A stretch of DNA of 64,000 nucleotides from contig VZRG01000159.1 in assembly GCA_013397435.1 (NCBI GenBank), positions 520,816 to 584,815 on the forward strand, in the 5' to 3' direction. The position numbers and the translations under genes were made by a program. This document shows, in pieces, positions 11,739-24,821 of this stretch; the stretch's first letter is position 1; each line of letters opens with the position of its first letter. This DNA comes from Erythrocercus mccallii (Eukaryota > Chordata > Aves > Passeriformes > Dicruridae). Under the pieces are notes generated by a model. The model did no database searches, was not told the DNA's origin, and saw only the letters and a program-made list of their open reading frames with translations.

Positions 11739-13274
11739 CTACACGGCCAGGTCGTCTGACCGGGCTCTGCAGCTGCTCGACTTACTGGCCCTGCTCAAGC
11801 GCCGCGCATCTACAAGCAGCGGCGGCTCGTGCATCTCCACCGTGGTGCAGGCGGCCGAGACGGGCCGTGGCCCCGACAGCTCCACCTCGCCCTCCACATC
11901 CCACTTGCTGCCGCTCGCCCCGCTCAGGCTGGTGCTGCTGCCGCTGTTGGCTGCGGCAATGGGCAGCGCAGCTGGGGGTGGCAGTAGCTGCTCCAGTGGC
12001 TCTTCCTGCTCAGGAAGGGGGTGCCGGACGCTGCTGGGGGTAGAGGAACCTGCTGAGCTGGAGGAAACCTTCCCCGGGTGCTCGGCTGCCATGTTGACCC
12101 AGTTCTGCTCAGATGTCAGGGCCCGGCCGCTGCTGTTGAAGTAGTTGATGACTGGCGTGGGCGTGGGGATGGGGGTCGGGATGGTGACGGGAGTGGAGAT
12201 GGGTGTGGGAGTCACAGCACGGTGCTTCTCCTCAGGAACTTGTGGAGCAGCAGGGTAGCTTGCCATGGACGTCGTGTTGGAGGGGGGCCGTGGCCTTGGA
12301 GCCGCTGTAGCGTAGTACGATGCCATGGTCACTGGGGCCAGCAGCGGTGTGACAGCACGGGTGTCAGGCAGAACAGCGGCCGGCGTGGCAGCCGTGACCA
12401 CCACGGGCGGTGCTGGTGGCGGCAGGGAAACCGGCTTGGACTCCCCCGTTACCATTACTGGTGTCATTGTTGCGACAGGCATCTCTAGGATGTACTGGCT
12501 TGTCATGCCCTGCTTAAGCTTCTTCCACCCCAAGTGATATATCTCAAGCATGTTCAGCAGCAGGGAGACTGAGGCCACCACCAGCATGAAGATGATGAAG
12601 ATGGTCTTCTCAGTGGGCCTTGAGATGAAGCAGTCCACAGTGTGTGGACAAGGTGAGCGGCTGCACTGGTAGACCGGCTTTAGCTCGAAGCCATATAGGA
12701 AGTACTGGCCCACAATGAAGCCCACCTCGAACAGCGTCTTGAATATGATATTGAAGACATAGGTACGGAGCAAGGCACCCCCCATACGGATTCTACCACG
12801 TTCATCACGGATCGGGAGCTTCTCTTTCCCCCTTTTGACTATAGATTGATCTTTCACGTTATTGCTGCCTCCTCCACCACCACTGCCGGATGCTGCTGCT
12901 ACTGGGTAGTTGCCATCTTTGCTGCTTCCCTTCTTTTTCAGCTCCTCTTTCTCTTTCCTCTTCTCCTCCATGCGTACAATGTGCAGGACATGGCCCAGGT
13001 AGATGAGGGTTGGAGTGGAGACAAAAATTATCTGCAGCACCCAGAAGCGGATGTGAGAAATGGGAAAGGCTTTGTCATAGCAAACATTTTCGCAACCAGG
13101 TTGCTGAGTGTTGCATGTAAAGTCCGACTGCTCGTCTCCCCAGACCTCCTCAGCAGCAGCCCCCAGCACCAGGATCCTGAAGATAAACAGTACTGTCAGC
13201 CAAACCTTGCCAATAACCGTGGAGTGCTCCTGCGCGTTCTCTAACAGTCTCCCCAGAAAGCTCCAGTCACCCAT
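11739..13274 (-). CDS. GJA3: Gap junction alpha-3 protein (connexin 46; chicken Cx56 counterpart)
   Basis: 511 residues, complete in one exon. It forms hexameric connexons and gap-junction channels in the plasma membrane, chiefly in lens fibre cells. A short cytosolic N-terminus (MGDWSFLG) precedes four membrane segments at about 23-40, 76-96, 171-191 and 226-246. The first extracellular loop has C54, C61 and C65 (C-x6-C-x3-C); the second has C204, C209 and C215 (C-x4-C-x5-C), the connexin signature. The cytoplasmic loop (about 101-168) is lysine/glutamate-rich with a serine/glycine-rich stretch at 127-139. The tail has a Pro-Thr repeat at 355-374, the alpha-connexin motif LTSEQNWVN at 386-394, and ends SDDLAV, like the PDZ-binding DLAI end of mammalian Cx46. 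Human Cx46 is about 435 residues; chicken Cx56 is about 510, matching this length. A splice acceptor (TTGTTGTAG) ends at 13292, so exon 2 starts at 13291 with a 17-base leader before the ATG. Confidence 0.97.
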   Translation of the reverse strand: MGDWSFLGRLLENAQEHSTVIGKVWLTVLFIFRILVLGAAAEEVWGDEQSDFTCNTQQPGCENVCYDKAFPISHIRFWVLQIIFVSTPTLIYLGHVLHIVRMEEKRKEKEELKKKGSSKDGNYPVAAASGSGGGGGSNNVKDQSIVKRGKEKLPIRDERGRIRMGGALLRTYVFNIIFKTLFEVGFIVGQYFLYGFELKPVYQCSRSPCPHTVDCFISRPTEKTIFIIFMLVVASVSLLLNMLEIYHLGWKKLKQGMTSQYILEMPVATMTPVMVTGESKPVSLPPPAPPVVVTAATPAAVLPDTRAVTPLLAPVTMASYYATAAPRPRPPSNTTSMASYPAAPQVPEEKHRAVTPTPISTPVTIPTPIPTPTPVINYFNSSGRALTSEQNWVNMAAEHPGKVSSSSAGSSTPSSVRHPLPEQEEPLEQLLPPPAALPIAAANSGSSTSLSGASGSKWDVEGEVELSGPRPVSAACTTVEMHEPPLLVDARRLSRASKSSSCRARSDDLAV

Positions 13275-13291
13275 TGTTTCAGATTTCTAAC

Positions 13292-16200
13292 CTACAACAA
13301 GAACATCAGAGCAATTAGAGCAATGTTAAAACATCTGATAATTACACAAAGCTGGGGCAGAACAGATTGATCCTTGACAAATTTCTTAAGGGCACTTGCT
13401 TTTGCAGAATACTGCACACTTATATTACGAACTAGATAACCCTGGGCCCACGCAACCTGGGGCTTTGGTAAGCACAGAAGGGAGATGTTTAATGCTCTCA
13501 CAGAGCCCATACAGGCTTCAGTGCTATACACAACTGGCAAGAGGGATTTATAAGTTAGAATTTCTACAAGATTTAAATATTTTTTTAAAAATATTTCTGT
13601 TTCCTCTGTCTGAGATGGCTCTAACTGCTTCTGCTAATATTTAGATAAGTAGAAATCAGATCAATTAAACAGAATAATCCTACTATTAATGCAACTGCAC
13701 TGGTATTCAGAGTGTGATGCAAATTTTGCCTAACTCTAATAATTTTACTGTTATCAGAACTTATTTACTCCAGCGATCAGGAAGTTAGTAATAGGTCTCT
13801 GCTATTTTCAAACTGTACAAACAGAGAAAAAGAACTACTCAAAATCCATGGAATTTACAGTTGGATTTTGGAATCTGTACAACTCAGCAAGCATGTCCTC
13901 AAAGCCTAATCATGTTCAAATTTGTTTATTTCTAAAAAAAACAGACATTTTAGTAACTTGAAATATTGGGAAGAATGACAAATTCTGAGAGGAATGGTGA
14001 AAAAGCTTCTATGCCATTTCCCCTACTGTCCTGGCAGTTGGTGTTACTGAATCATACCAACTGCAACATCATTAAAACAAAACAAAACAACAAACTCAAG
14101 GTCATTTCAGCAACTACATACAGAGATTTTCTTGGAAAAAAATAGAATTACATCCTATGACCTTACTTCTGTGACAAACAACTGGCATATATTCTCAGCA
14201 GTTTCCACCAATTCACGTATGATGGGCCCCCTCCATGTCCAATTCTAGGCAGAGACACAATTGCTGATTTGGAAAGGCTTAAAGTGGAAGATTTTTTTTA
14301 ATATCAGATTCCTCACAAGCTTCCTCCAATTGAGAAACAAGAGAAACCTCCTGGTATCACTTCTGTTATCCTTGGCCTGTTCCTAACTGGATTATATGTA
14401 AGAATATTGGAATATATGTAAGAAGTACATTTCATTGCCCTAATAAGCTCACTTCTATATTTTATATGTCAACCTTCAACTAAAAACATAATAAAAAAAT
14501 TGCTCTCAGATAACTTCAATACCTTCAGAAATACTTGTATCATAATTGTAATTCAGATTTAACAACTTGCATACAAAAACCCCACTATCAGAAAAGTAAT
14601 TATCTTTTTGTTTAAAAATCTTAGAATATTTTATATATATAACTTATATATATATAAACTATACATCTTATTATGCATACACTTCTTATCCAAACAAGTG
14701 GGTGTCTTACAATTCCTGAGAAAAAAAGGTGTTCATCACTACAGCTAGGAATTTACCGCTGAAGAAGCGTACTATTCTCATCATTATATGAGTGTAATTT
14801 CCAGCAATTATGTCACTGTTTTTCTAAAAGAAGTCTTTCCAAAGTCTGTCCTAAACTACTTTCAGGTTTTAATTAAGGCAACTAAAGAAATTAAATTTAT
14901 TTAAGGTACTTTTTAATAACTTGATTTTACTGTGAGGCAATGAAATACCTATAACAGCAGAGTAGTATGCTTTCACACAAAAAACAACAACACACCCGTT
15001 AGTATTTTGCAGTTCTATAAATCCTCGTGTACAAATTCATTTTTTATCACATAAAGTTAATTTAACAAAAACTCCTCCTAAAAATACATCTTTGATATTT
15101 TTCTAAAACGCATTCCCTTTAATGTAAGTGAATTATTTTTTCCAGTACAACATGATAAACTACAAATGATGATACTAACAATGATATAATGATTTTGTGT
15201 ACACATTCCCTGTCCTGAAACATTTTTTAAAATTACATTCAGATTCTTTTTGAAGAACATATTTTTTCTCCTCTTAAGACAGTAGCTCAAAGCTGAATAA
15301 ATTTTGTTGTAGTATTTTTATAGTCTTAATTTAGTATGTTTCTATTACTTTAAAATTTAATCATCCATCTTAATTTTTTAAGGTTTAAAATATTTTGGAT
15401 GGTTAAGTAATTTTAATCTTGACAAATAATAATTTTTAAGGCAATAATGAATTAATTTTATACTTTTATATAGATTTTTTAACTCAAAATCACTTGAAGA
15501 TATACCCAGTTTAGTTCCACCTTTGAACAGAACTAAACTGTTCGGGCATGTTCTCATTTTGAGTGGGAAAATATAGGAAAAGCAAAATAAATAATGTGAT
15601 ATTTGATGGATTAAAGAAGTTTAGCATAAACCCAGGTTCAGTATTTCCTTTCTCTGCTATTCTTTATATTATTCTGTGCCTCTCAGTTCAATACCCTCTG
15701 CCTCACTCTTTATTTTCCATCCAGATCAAACAAAATAGGCAGCTCAGGTAATGAGCAGGTGACGATGTCTATAATGAAAACAGGACATTTTGTGCTTTTC
15801 TGAGGATTTATCTAGAGATTAAGAGAAGAACAATAACAATTTTTAGAACTTAAAGATGACAAATAATAAATCCATCTAACTTAATCATTCTCCAATCTCC
15901 AAAGAATTTCTTTTCTTTTTACTACAGGTCAGCAATGCCCAGGCTGAGTTAATTCAGGACACCAAAGACATGACACAATGCACTTCTCAGAGGATACACA
16001 TAAAAAAGCTATTTTAATGCTTACATTAGTTAAATTATTTATTTCTGTGTACAAGAGTGTGAAAATTCATCCTGCACACCAAGAGATTGTTTAAGCCGTG
16101 AGCAGATACTTCACAGCACCTTAACTGCACAGAGGTGAAAAATCTCAATGTACATCTTAGTATGAATTGCAGCAACTGTTGCCTTCACCACAAATGTGCA

Positions 16201-19200
16201 TTGTCCATAGTACATAAATACTGGAAGGACATAATTTCCAAGAACAATGCAAAGTTACATATCTCCACTGGCTGGAGAGTTCCCAGAAATCCAGGTCCTG
16301 TGTCTTTCTTCAATGTCAATACCTTCTTCAGTGAGCAATTCTTAAGGCCAACGTAACTCATTCAAAAATCACATCAACAACTGCAAAGGGGTACCTTGAT
16401 ACAAATCATTATTAAATTACATTAAATGAAAACAGAAGGTTCACAAAGCTCAGAGAATATTTGATTTTTCCCTACTGAGTTCAACAATACCTATGTCTAA
16501 ATTTAAACAGCCACAACTCAATATTTTAGCTGAGAATAATCCCAAGCTTGCTTTTGTAGTTTTACATAAAATTCAACGGTATAGTATTACTTTCAGTGCT
16601 ACAGAGACAGGCAACTGTTAAAACCTAATCTTCAATATGGATTGTGAAAGGAGACATTTTTTCTCTTTGTGCTTGGAAAAAAAGGCAGATTAAGAAATGA
16701 AACATGTTTATCTGCATTTCATGATGTCCATGAATACCCACAAGGGAATGACAGAATCTGTCTCAGAAAACAATCTAATTCAACAGTATGAAAAGCAAGG
16801 ACTTCATGAACCTTCGTATCATTTAATAAGAACTGGGAGTCTTGTATTATTCAGTGTATTTTATTGTATTGTATTTCTTGTTTTAGAAAATCATTCCTTT
16901 GAGACCACACTGAAAAATGGACATTCATAAAAATTGGCATGGCATTTAAGAATCAATGTTGTGTTATTAATTACTAGCTTAATAGATGCACAAGCACACT
17001 TTGCATGTTAGAAAGAGAACAAGCAAGCGAGAATACATTTTAGAAGCTGCAATGTCATACCTATCCCTCTGCAGAAGAAGAAGAATTATAACGTGACATC
17101 GACAAACTTTTCCAGTTTTTTAGTTCTGGTGATGAAGAGGTTCATCACTGTGTGCACACAGGTGTGCAAAATTTGACATTTTATTATTTATAAATTTACT
17201 CAAACACATACATGTTTATGTATTTATATACACATATGCACACAAGTAAGTACACAGCTGTATTACATACATTACCAGATTATGACACTTGATGTATTTA
17301 TGATTTCATTATACTGGTACATCCAAAAAATGTCCCATAACAAATATTTAGAAACTTAACAGATATCCTTATCTGAATACAATTCCTTAAATTCAGCCCA
17401 CATTTCCTTTAATTTCTTGTGACAGTCTAAAAACTTAGGATTTCAATTTTTTATTTTAAAAAGCAGTATGACAAAAAAAGCTGTTAAAACAACTTGCAAT
17501 TTTTCTTTTTTTTACATCAAACAATCAGGCATGTCCACCACTATCAGGTTCTTAACTCTGCTAACTTAAATCATACAAAAGCAGTAATCCTGCAGAAAGT
17601 CTGCAGTGTGACCATGTAATTCCAGACAAACTGGCATATGTGCAGACACAGAATGAGCTATTTTAGTTTCCAGTGAAACTTAATGGTATTTGGCCATGTA
17701 CATATATATGAAACACAATGGTAAATGTTTCATAATTCACAGTAGAGGTTTCACAGTAAATTTTATAAACTTGTTTAAATGAAGATTTGAAAAACACCTT
17801 TCTTCATGCTCCCAGTGTCATACTTTCAGACATGTCACCACTGTTGTATTTTAAATACTTGTTAAAAATTAATTCCTTAACTGATCTTGTTATTACCTTG
17901 AACTTACTTTACTGCTATGGCGCCTCCTCCTTAAATCCCACGCAAAACTTCTTTTGACTTCTTCTTGACTCCACTTGACCTCTGAGTGAAAGTTTGGCCT
18001 GAGTAAAGGAAAAGTGCCAGGAGTGCAGGGCTGAGCCCAGGAGGAGAGCTACACCCCACCTGTTAAACTCCTCTCTTCCCTGCTGGAACTCCTGCCCTGA
18101 TTCCTTAGCCACAGGAGGAAAACAGGAACAAAAAGCAAGCCCTTTTCTCCCCCAGAATACACCAATGCCATCTTAGAGCTCTACATGGGAAGGAAAAGAC
18201 AGTGACTTACCAGTGAAGCTGAAAGGTGTGAAGGGTGCAGAGCTGCCGGGGGACTGCGGAACAGCCGTGGAGCATGAGGGCAACAGTCCTGCATCCCGAG
18301 TGAGTGAAGCATTAATGAGACAGAGCTGTCAGGTGCCCACATACCATCAGCCACACAGATCTAAAAACTGCACCGAGGAGTGTCCCGCCCCCCGCCCCAG
18401 ATATACAGAGGAAAGATGAGCCTTTCTGGCATTCAAGGACTCAAGACCCTTTTTCACTGCAGAGAAGCAGGGACTCCAACGATTGAGTATCTGTCTGAGA
18501 GGACTTCAGGCAAGTTAAAGTAACTGCAAGGGAGACCCTGTTCAAACTCCTTAAAGTATACTTTTGTACTATGGACACAATTTAATTTTTTTCTAGTTTA
18601 ATTCTAAAATGTTCCAGTAGGATTCTCTCATTTTCCTTTAAATAAAAGAGGTAAATAACTCTAGTATCTCTGACTACTCAGTTCAATTAGTTTGTCATAT
18701 CTATGTCAGTGTTTTAAAGACCTAACACACTAAGGATTTCTAAAAACATGCTGGGTTTGTATTTCTTCAGTGAGTCAGCAATGAACCCAAACGTTTTTCG
18801 CCTACAGGGAAAAAAAAGGGAAAAAAAAAGACACAAAAGAAACAACTTTTTGCTTATAACACTGGCAAATTTTTGCTTCATCAAGCTTCATACCTTCCTA
18901 AGAATATTTAGTCATCTCAATATTTTGCATCGCTTGTGAGCCCTAAGTGAACGAGCAACTGGCGTGTTTCAACAACTCTCAGACCAAACGTGAACAGAGT
19001 GAGGTAACAGTCTGGTCAGTGCAGGGAGGCCACCAGGCCATTTTCCCCCACTATCAGTAGAAAGTGTTTGTATGGGCCAGATAACGCAGAGCTCACCTCA
19101 AGGAACCCCAGAACCATCTCGGGTTATGCTCGTGAACTCCATCATTCTGTGCCACACCACTTACAAGGTTGAAAGAAATTCTGGCTCTGCTTTGAATTTA

Positions 19201-19712
19201 AGACTTAACTTTACTCCAAGTACAAAACTGGCTTGAAATGCACATGAATGTTCACACGATAGTGGCAAGGAAGATATCAGACGTCCCTACACAACCATAT
19301 TAACACTTGTTGCTTCGTCCTCGACTGCATCTTCTGAGGTATTTGGCGAGGTTTGGACACTTCTCCCTGCCACACCAGGCTGTTACCGTCCCATCTGCGA
19401 GCGCCGCTGCCTGCAGACGGCTCCCTCGGTGCGGCACGAACAGAGCGACACTCGCGCCACGGCCACTCGGGAGGGTACGCAGTGCCGTAGGGCCCCTGCC
19501 ACGACTCCTCCTCAGTAGGATGAGCGGGCTCGGCCCCGCCCTGCCCTTCCCTGGCGCCCATCCCACGGCCGGGGGACACGGCGAGCGGGCAGCGGCCCGG
19601 GGCGGGCTCCCGCCCCCAGCGCCGACTCCGAGCGTGCCCGCGGCCGCGTCCCCTGTGCCGGCGGCGCGGCCCTGCCGGGGCCCAGCGGCGCTGCCCGGGG
19701 CGCTCTACTTAC
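13292..19712 (-). other. GJA3: GJA3 intron 1 (predicted)
   Basis: AT-rich sequence between the acceptor at 13292-13293 and a strong donor (GTAAGT, minus strand, 19712-19707) in the CpG island. It holds no supported coding sequence. An AT-dinucleotide-rich patch is at about 14630-14660. Connexin genes usually have one intron in the 5'UTR, which is the basis for this reading. The donor choice is a prediction. Confidence 0.5.
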
Positions 19713-20265
19713 GCTTGGCGGGAGGAAGGCTTTTGAACGCGGCAAAGGCGCGACTCCTTCGGAAGAGCCCGGGCGGAGATGGCGCACGGGTCGCTTAAGC
19801 GGGGCGAGGAGGCGCCCCCAACCTTGGCTGGGCTGTGGCAGAAGCGACGGGGCGGGCGGCGCCGGGAGCCCGTGCCCAGCGCCCTGCCTGCTGCTGCCCG
19901 CAACCTCTGGCGGCAGCCCCGGGCACCCGGCCCTCCCTCTGCCCTCCCCTGCCCGCCTCCCGCCGCGGCTTCACACGGGACGCGCCGGCAGCCCTTCTCC
20001 TCACCCGGGAGGCTCCAAGCGGATTGTCTCCCTGGATTTTAAAATGCGTGTCACTGTACAGATGACCCATCCCACCTTCGCGGGATTTCCTGGGAAATAA
20101 AAGTCTCTTTCCCGCTGAGGACAGAAGCGTGAGAAGCCCCTCCCCGCCCCGCCGTGCTCCGGCGGCACCTGCCCCTGTGCCCCGGCACCGCGCTCCGAGG
20201 GCGCCGCGCCCCGGCCGCCGAGGGCACGGCCCGCCCTCAGGTGTCAGAGGTACCTGAGCACAAGG
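19380..20265 (-). promoter_or_regulatory. GJA3: CpG island, predicted GJA3 promoter and non-coding exon 1
   Basis: A sharply GC- and CpG-rich block in an AT-rich setting, about 6 kb upstream of the GJA3 coding exon. On the minus strand there are two good donors: GTAAGT at 19712-19707 (preceded by AAGC) and GTGAGG at 20004-19999 (preceded by CCGG). Either could end exon 1. No clear TATA box was seen, which fits a CpG-island promoter. The many open frames crossing this block on both strands are an effect of high GC and few stops. Confidence 0.55.
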
Positions 20266-20594
20266 GGGGAAAACCCGCCAAAATAACCGAACAACTTCTT
20301 CACCAAAACGAGGGGTTTCCCTCTGAGAGCAGATGAACCTTGCAGGTGGTGCCTGTGTGTCTTGCATGAAGAGCCCCAAAGGGCTGCCTGCCAACCCCTT
20401 TTTTCCTTCCCTCAGACCCCTCAGTCAGGATCAGCTATCAAGCTGTTGTGCGCAGAACTTCTGGAAAAAGAAAAAACAAAACCCCTTAAAACAGAGATCA
20501 GTTTTCACTGTTCTGAAAGTTGTTATTTAAAAGTAGCTCTTGACAGCATAAGTACTCAAAATACTACTATCAATCACCCATATTTTGGTTAGGC

Positions 20595-21256
20595 TTTTGT
20601 GTGTTCTGTAGTGTTGCCCCAGGGAAAGGAAAACAGCCACGCAGCCTGGGTAGCATCTAAAGCAGAGTGGAAGGTGGTTCTGCTCAAAGGTGAGGGAGAT
20701 GATTCTCCTCTGCTGTTCTGCTCCCATGAGACTCCACCTGGAGTGCCGCATCCAACTCAAGGGGCCCCCACTATAAGAAGGATGTGGATCTGCTGGGAGT
20801 GAGTCCAGAGGAGGGCCATGAAGATGATCAGGAGGCTGGAGCACCTCTGCTATGAAGACAAGCTGAGAGAGTTGGGGCTGTTCAGCCTGGAGAAAAGGGT
20901 CTAAGGAGACCATACAGCAGCCTTCCAGTTCCTAAAGGGGCCTACAAGAAAGCCAGAGGGGAACTAGTTACAAGGGCATGTAGTGACCGGACAAGGGGGA
21001 ATGGCTCAAAACTGAAAAGGGGTAGATTTAGATTAGATTTTAAGAAGAAAGTCTTTAGTGCAAGGGTGGTGAGTCATGGGAACAGGTTGTCCAGGTAAGT
21101 CGCAGATGCCCCATCTCCAGAAGTGTTTAAGGCCAGGTTGGATGGGGCTTTGAACAACATGGTCTAGTAGAAGTTGTCCCTGCCCTTGGCCGGGGGAGTT
21201 GGAACTAGATGATCTTTAAGGTTCCTTCCAACCCAAACCAGCCTATGGTTCTATGA
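20595..21256 (+). repeat. CR1 LINE, 3' end copy
   Basis: Sense-strand CR1 3' region: a stretch resembling 'ccagaggagggccatgaaga', then 'ttcagcctggagaaaagg', the 'cttccagttcctaaaggggc' block, 'gttggaactagatgatcttt' and 'ccttccaacccaaacc'. It ends at the terminal repeat 'ggttctatgaaagaatg'. Stops and small deletions show it is an inactive, 5'-truncated copy. Confidence 0.9.
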
Positions 21257-22587
21257 AAGAATGACTTAAACTGGTAGGATGACTCAACAGCTCTTCAGCA
21301 GTAACATATGAGTTTCTCTTGATAGCTACTCTACAAAGAGCTGGAAACAGAAACACACCAGTCATTCCCAAGGCTTTATTTAGTAAAAAAATCCAGTAAA
21401 AATTTTGAGACATTTTGAGGAGCTGTGTGTAGCAGAGAACTGTTGAGAATCTGAATCCGACTATGCCCATGTTCTTGTATTCTTGCACTGCTTGACTGGT
21501 CTCTATAAATATTTTAGCTGAAAGCACTAGAGAGGAAGATCTCTGTTGACCCTAAGCACTAGAGGTGGCATAAGGACAAATGACTGTTCAGAGATCGGTG
21601 ATGTATCTGAAACAGAGTGCTGCCATGATTGTAAGTGTATCACAGGGTATCAGAGGGCTGATCCTGAAGCACTGGGGCACGAGAGGTTGTATTAGGGTAC
21701 ACAATGGAATCCCAGCAGCTGCAGTAACTGCTAACATTAAAACTTTCCTCATGCAGTGAAATCTCTCAGCTCTGAAGTTTTAATAGCATGAAGCACTGGG
21801 TGTTTCTGTGATGGCTTCTCTGGAAGTCTGAAGTGGTATTTCCCACTATCTGTACAAACTAGTCTTGACACCTGTTTTTTTAAGAAAAATATTCTTACTC
21901 AGGAGGGCAGTGAGATTCTAGAGCATCCTTTTAGTAGTGCCACAGATGGTTTTTATGATAGAATCCTTTACATTTCAAACTAGGAGAAGCTGATGCAGTG
22001 CCTGCCTGCCATGGGACTATACCCATCAGCTAACAATTTCCTTTCCAAGAATTCCCTTCAGATTTCATACAAGAAGAGGTTTGGTCTGTCAGCAAAACTC
22101 TTTGGATCATTTGTAAAAAATGGAACAAGCAAGGATGCTAAATCCATGGGGAAAACGTGAAGGAAGAAGTTTTAAAAGTGAAGAATCAATTATGTACTGG
22201 TGAAAGCCCAAGCATGAAAGCATGTTGAGGACATATGACTTATTAGTCATATACTAGAACAGGAAAATCTGTAGCCAAACAAGGGGTAAACAGGAAAAAG
22301 TAGGACTTGTCTCTCTGAGGAGTTTATTCAGAAAGAAGATAGGCTCAGATTTAGTTAATGGTGTTCAAATGTGTCTCTTCATGTGGACTTTCTAAAAGAA
22401 GGATTTCCTTGGAAGAGCCATCCTGCTAGTTTCCTCATTTACCTTTAAAGAAGCACAGCACTGCTAGTTCTCATCATGTTTAAAGGGCTGGCATTAACAC
22501 TAGACAGTAACACAACTTAAGGTGACATTTAAATTTTTGCATTAAAATGCACACTTACAAAATTTTCAGCCTTCCTTTAATTAACAC
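21257..22587. other. Intergenic, nothing recognised
   Basis: No gene, repeat family or regulatory element could be supported between the two CR1 copies. Confidence 0.45.
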
Positions 22588-22722
22588 AAAATCACAGAAT
22601 GGTTAAGGTTGGAAGGGACCTCTGGAGTTCATCCAGTCCAACATCTGCCAAGGCAGGGTCACCTACAGCAGGTTACACAGGAACATGTCCAGATGGGTTT
22701 TGAATGTCTCCAGAGAGGGATT
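22588..22722 (-). repeat. CR1 LINE fragment (3' end, antisense)
   Basis: The antisense CR1 3' end begins with 'tcacagaatggttaaggttg' and runs through 'aagggacctctggagttcat' and 'caggttacacaggaacatgt' to 'tttgaatgtctccagagagg'. It is a short 5'-truncated copy. Confidence 0.9.
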
Positions 22723-24184
22723 AATTATCTTCTTTAGTACAGTCTTTTGTCTTTCATCCAAGCCTCCACACAGGTGACAACCCCTATTCCACATGTAGAC
22801 AGACACTTAGCAGTACATGATTTGGCTGGCACAGAAACAAAGTGAATTCAGGAAGTGGGGAGACAGAGCAGTCAGGCTTTTTTAAGCAGTCAGGTATTTT
22901 TAAGATTAGATGAATCAGGTTTTTGTGACAAGGTACACAGAAAGAAAATAAATGACACCAAGCTTTATGAAATTATAAAAAGATCTCATAAGTTAAGGAG
23001 ATATTTCTTGATTGATCTTAGTCTGAACCAGAGGCATTGCTCAACAAGAAAAACAGACTTTTTCAGATCAGTATTGATCCAAAACAGTGTTTACCCCTTG
23101 TATTTCTAATTTAAACATCTATTTTGAAGTACAGAAGGGGATCACTCTTATGTAACTGTGCTTCCAAGCACGGTCTGGTGGAAAGACCCCTAAACTCTGG
23201 TACATGTCTTCGGTCATAAGCCGTGCAAAAGTGACACATGGCTTGGCAGTGCTGGCAGCAGTTTTGTCCACACAGCTAAAAAAAAGAGCTACAAATGCCT
23301 TCAGTTCAGCTCATTTTGGCACTGTACAGTATGTCAGTAAAGAGAATTGCGCTTGACGTGCCACTGCCCTACAGAAGATGGCACCAAAGATATTTAAATT
23401 CTGGGAAAGGCACAGCTTGAAGCAAAGAGGATTAAAATCTCTAGTTGCTTTCTACATGGATGAATCGAAGGACTTTAGAATTAATTAAATAATAAATAAC
23501 ATGACAATAAAAAACTGAAGTTGTAGTCGATCTCACATTATATGCTAATTTTTATTATTGCACCAGTGAGCAATTCATGTTCTGTTCTGTACAACACTAC
23601 TGCTAAGCACATCAGAGAAGGCAGCATAAGAGCTGGTGTCAGGAAGTTATTTCTAGTTTTGTAGAATGACACTGTGAGTTCTGATTTGTAGGAATGGAGA
23701 CACAGGAAGACTAAATATCTCGTCCTAGGTTATATGGTTCTGAGAATAGCACTGAGACTCTAGGTTGGTGTTTCACCCACCAGAACCAGCTTTCTGTGGT
23801 TCTTTCTGGTTCTTTCCTTTGGAAACATGGCAAGTCTCCTAATACTACAACAACAACATAAACCTGAATGTTCTGCGATGTAGAACAGCAAGATGCTTTC
23901 CATTAATCTTCATGGAATCAAAAGCTCCATGTAAGATGTAGCAGAGGAAGAACTATAACTGTACAAGCCAGGTATCTATTAGGAGGAAGAATCAAGAAGA
24001 GAGACACAGGTCATGCAGAATCCGAAGAGGAATTCTGCCTGCTACCATTCTATCATGGTGTGATGCTATTTTTTCCTGACACTACAGACAGAAATATGAA
24101 ATAAAAATATTGGTGTTTGAAATACACTGATTCCAGCCACAACAGGAAATTTGGCAGAAATCTGAGCTGAAGATAACAAATTTA
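22723..24184. other. Intergenic, nothing recognised
   Basis: AT-rich sequence with short open frames only. No recognisable element. Confidence 0.45.
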
Positions 24185-24821
24185 AAATTGTCTAGGTTTA
24201 GGGCAAATTTGGGAGGAAACCTCCGAAGGGGTTCCTCTGGAAGGCAAACCCAAACGGCCCCTCCCCCCTGTCACTCTGGGAAAAGGAACTTCCTTAGAGA
24301 AGAGTGGAAAAAGCTATTGATTTAACAAAGATATCTACAAGTACAAAGAATGAATAATATGAAACAATAAAAGAATAATGAAACAATAAAACCTCTTGCT
24401 GCTCTGAAGAGAGATGGCAAACTAGAAAAGTCCTTGCCGTGGTGTAGCTCAGTCTCTGTCCCACCAGAGGTTCAGGCCCGGGGGGGCCGCAGGTGCGAGC
24501 CCTCGATGCTCCTTTGGGTTTTCAGTCCACAGCAGATTTAAAGTCTCAAGAAAAGGAAGAAAAAACAGTCCAGGGTTTCTTCTCTGCCTCAGCTAGCTAA
24601 ACTAACTAACTAAGAGCACAGAACCTCCGCCGCCGTCCCTGTAGCCAGGAACACACCGTCGGAGTAAGGAATGTCCGGGGGAGTCAGGCACAAACAAACT
24701 CCGCGCTTCTTTCCCTGGTTCATGCTCAGAATCAGTCTTAAAGGTACAGGACTCAGTATACAGCAGTAACAGAACAGACGATTGGGGATACAGGCATCAT
24801 AAAGTCACCCTACAACAAAAT
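24185..24821. mobile_element. Solo LTR of an endogenous retrovirus, with 4-bp target duplication
   Basis: The element at 24189-24817 begins TG (tgtctagg) and ends CA (tacaaca), and is flanked by direct repeats aaat at 24185-24188 and 24818-24821. Its internal composition switches between AT- and GC-rich blocks, as LTRs do. Read on the minus strand it starts TGTTGTAGGGTGACTTTATG, which I recall as a songbird LTR start. The plus strand carries AATAAA motifs, so orientation is left open. No internal retroviral genes are present. Confidence 0.75.

Noticed and set aside
11635..12488. Long plus-strand open frames (169 and 136 codons) over the GJA3 tail
   Set aside because: They are antisense shadows of the GC-rich GJA3 coding sequence, with low-complexity translations and no promoter or family signature.
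19307..20394. Several 80-200-codon frames on both strands in the GJA3 CpG island
   Set aside because: High GC content depletes stop codons. The translations are Ala/Arg/Pro/Gly-rich with no domain and fit promoter or 5'UTR sequence.
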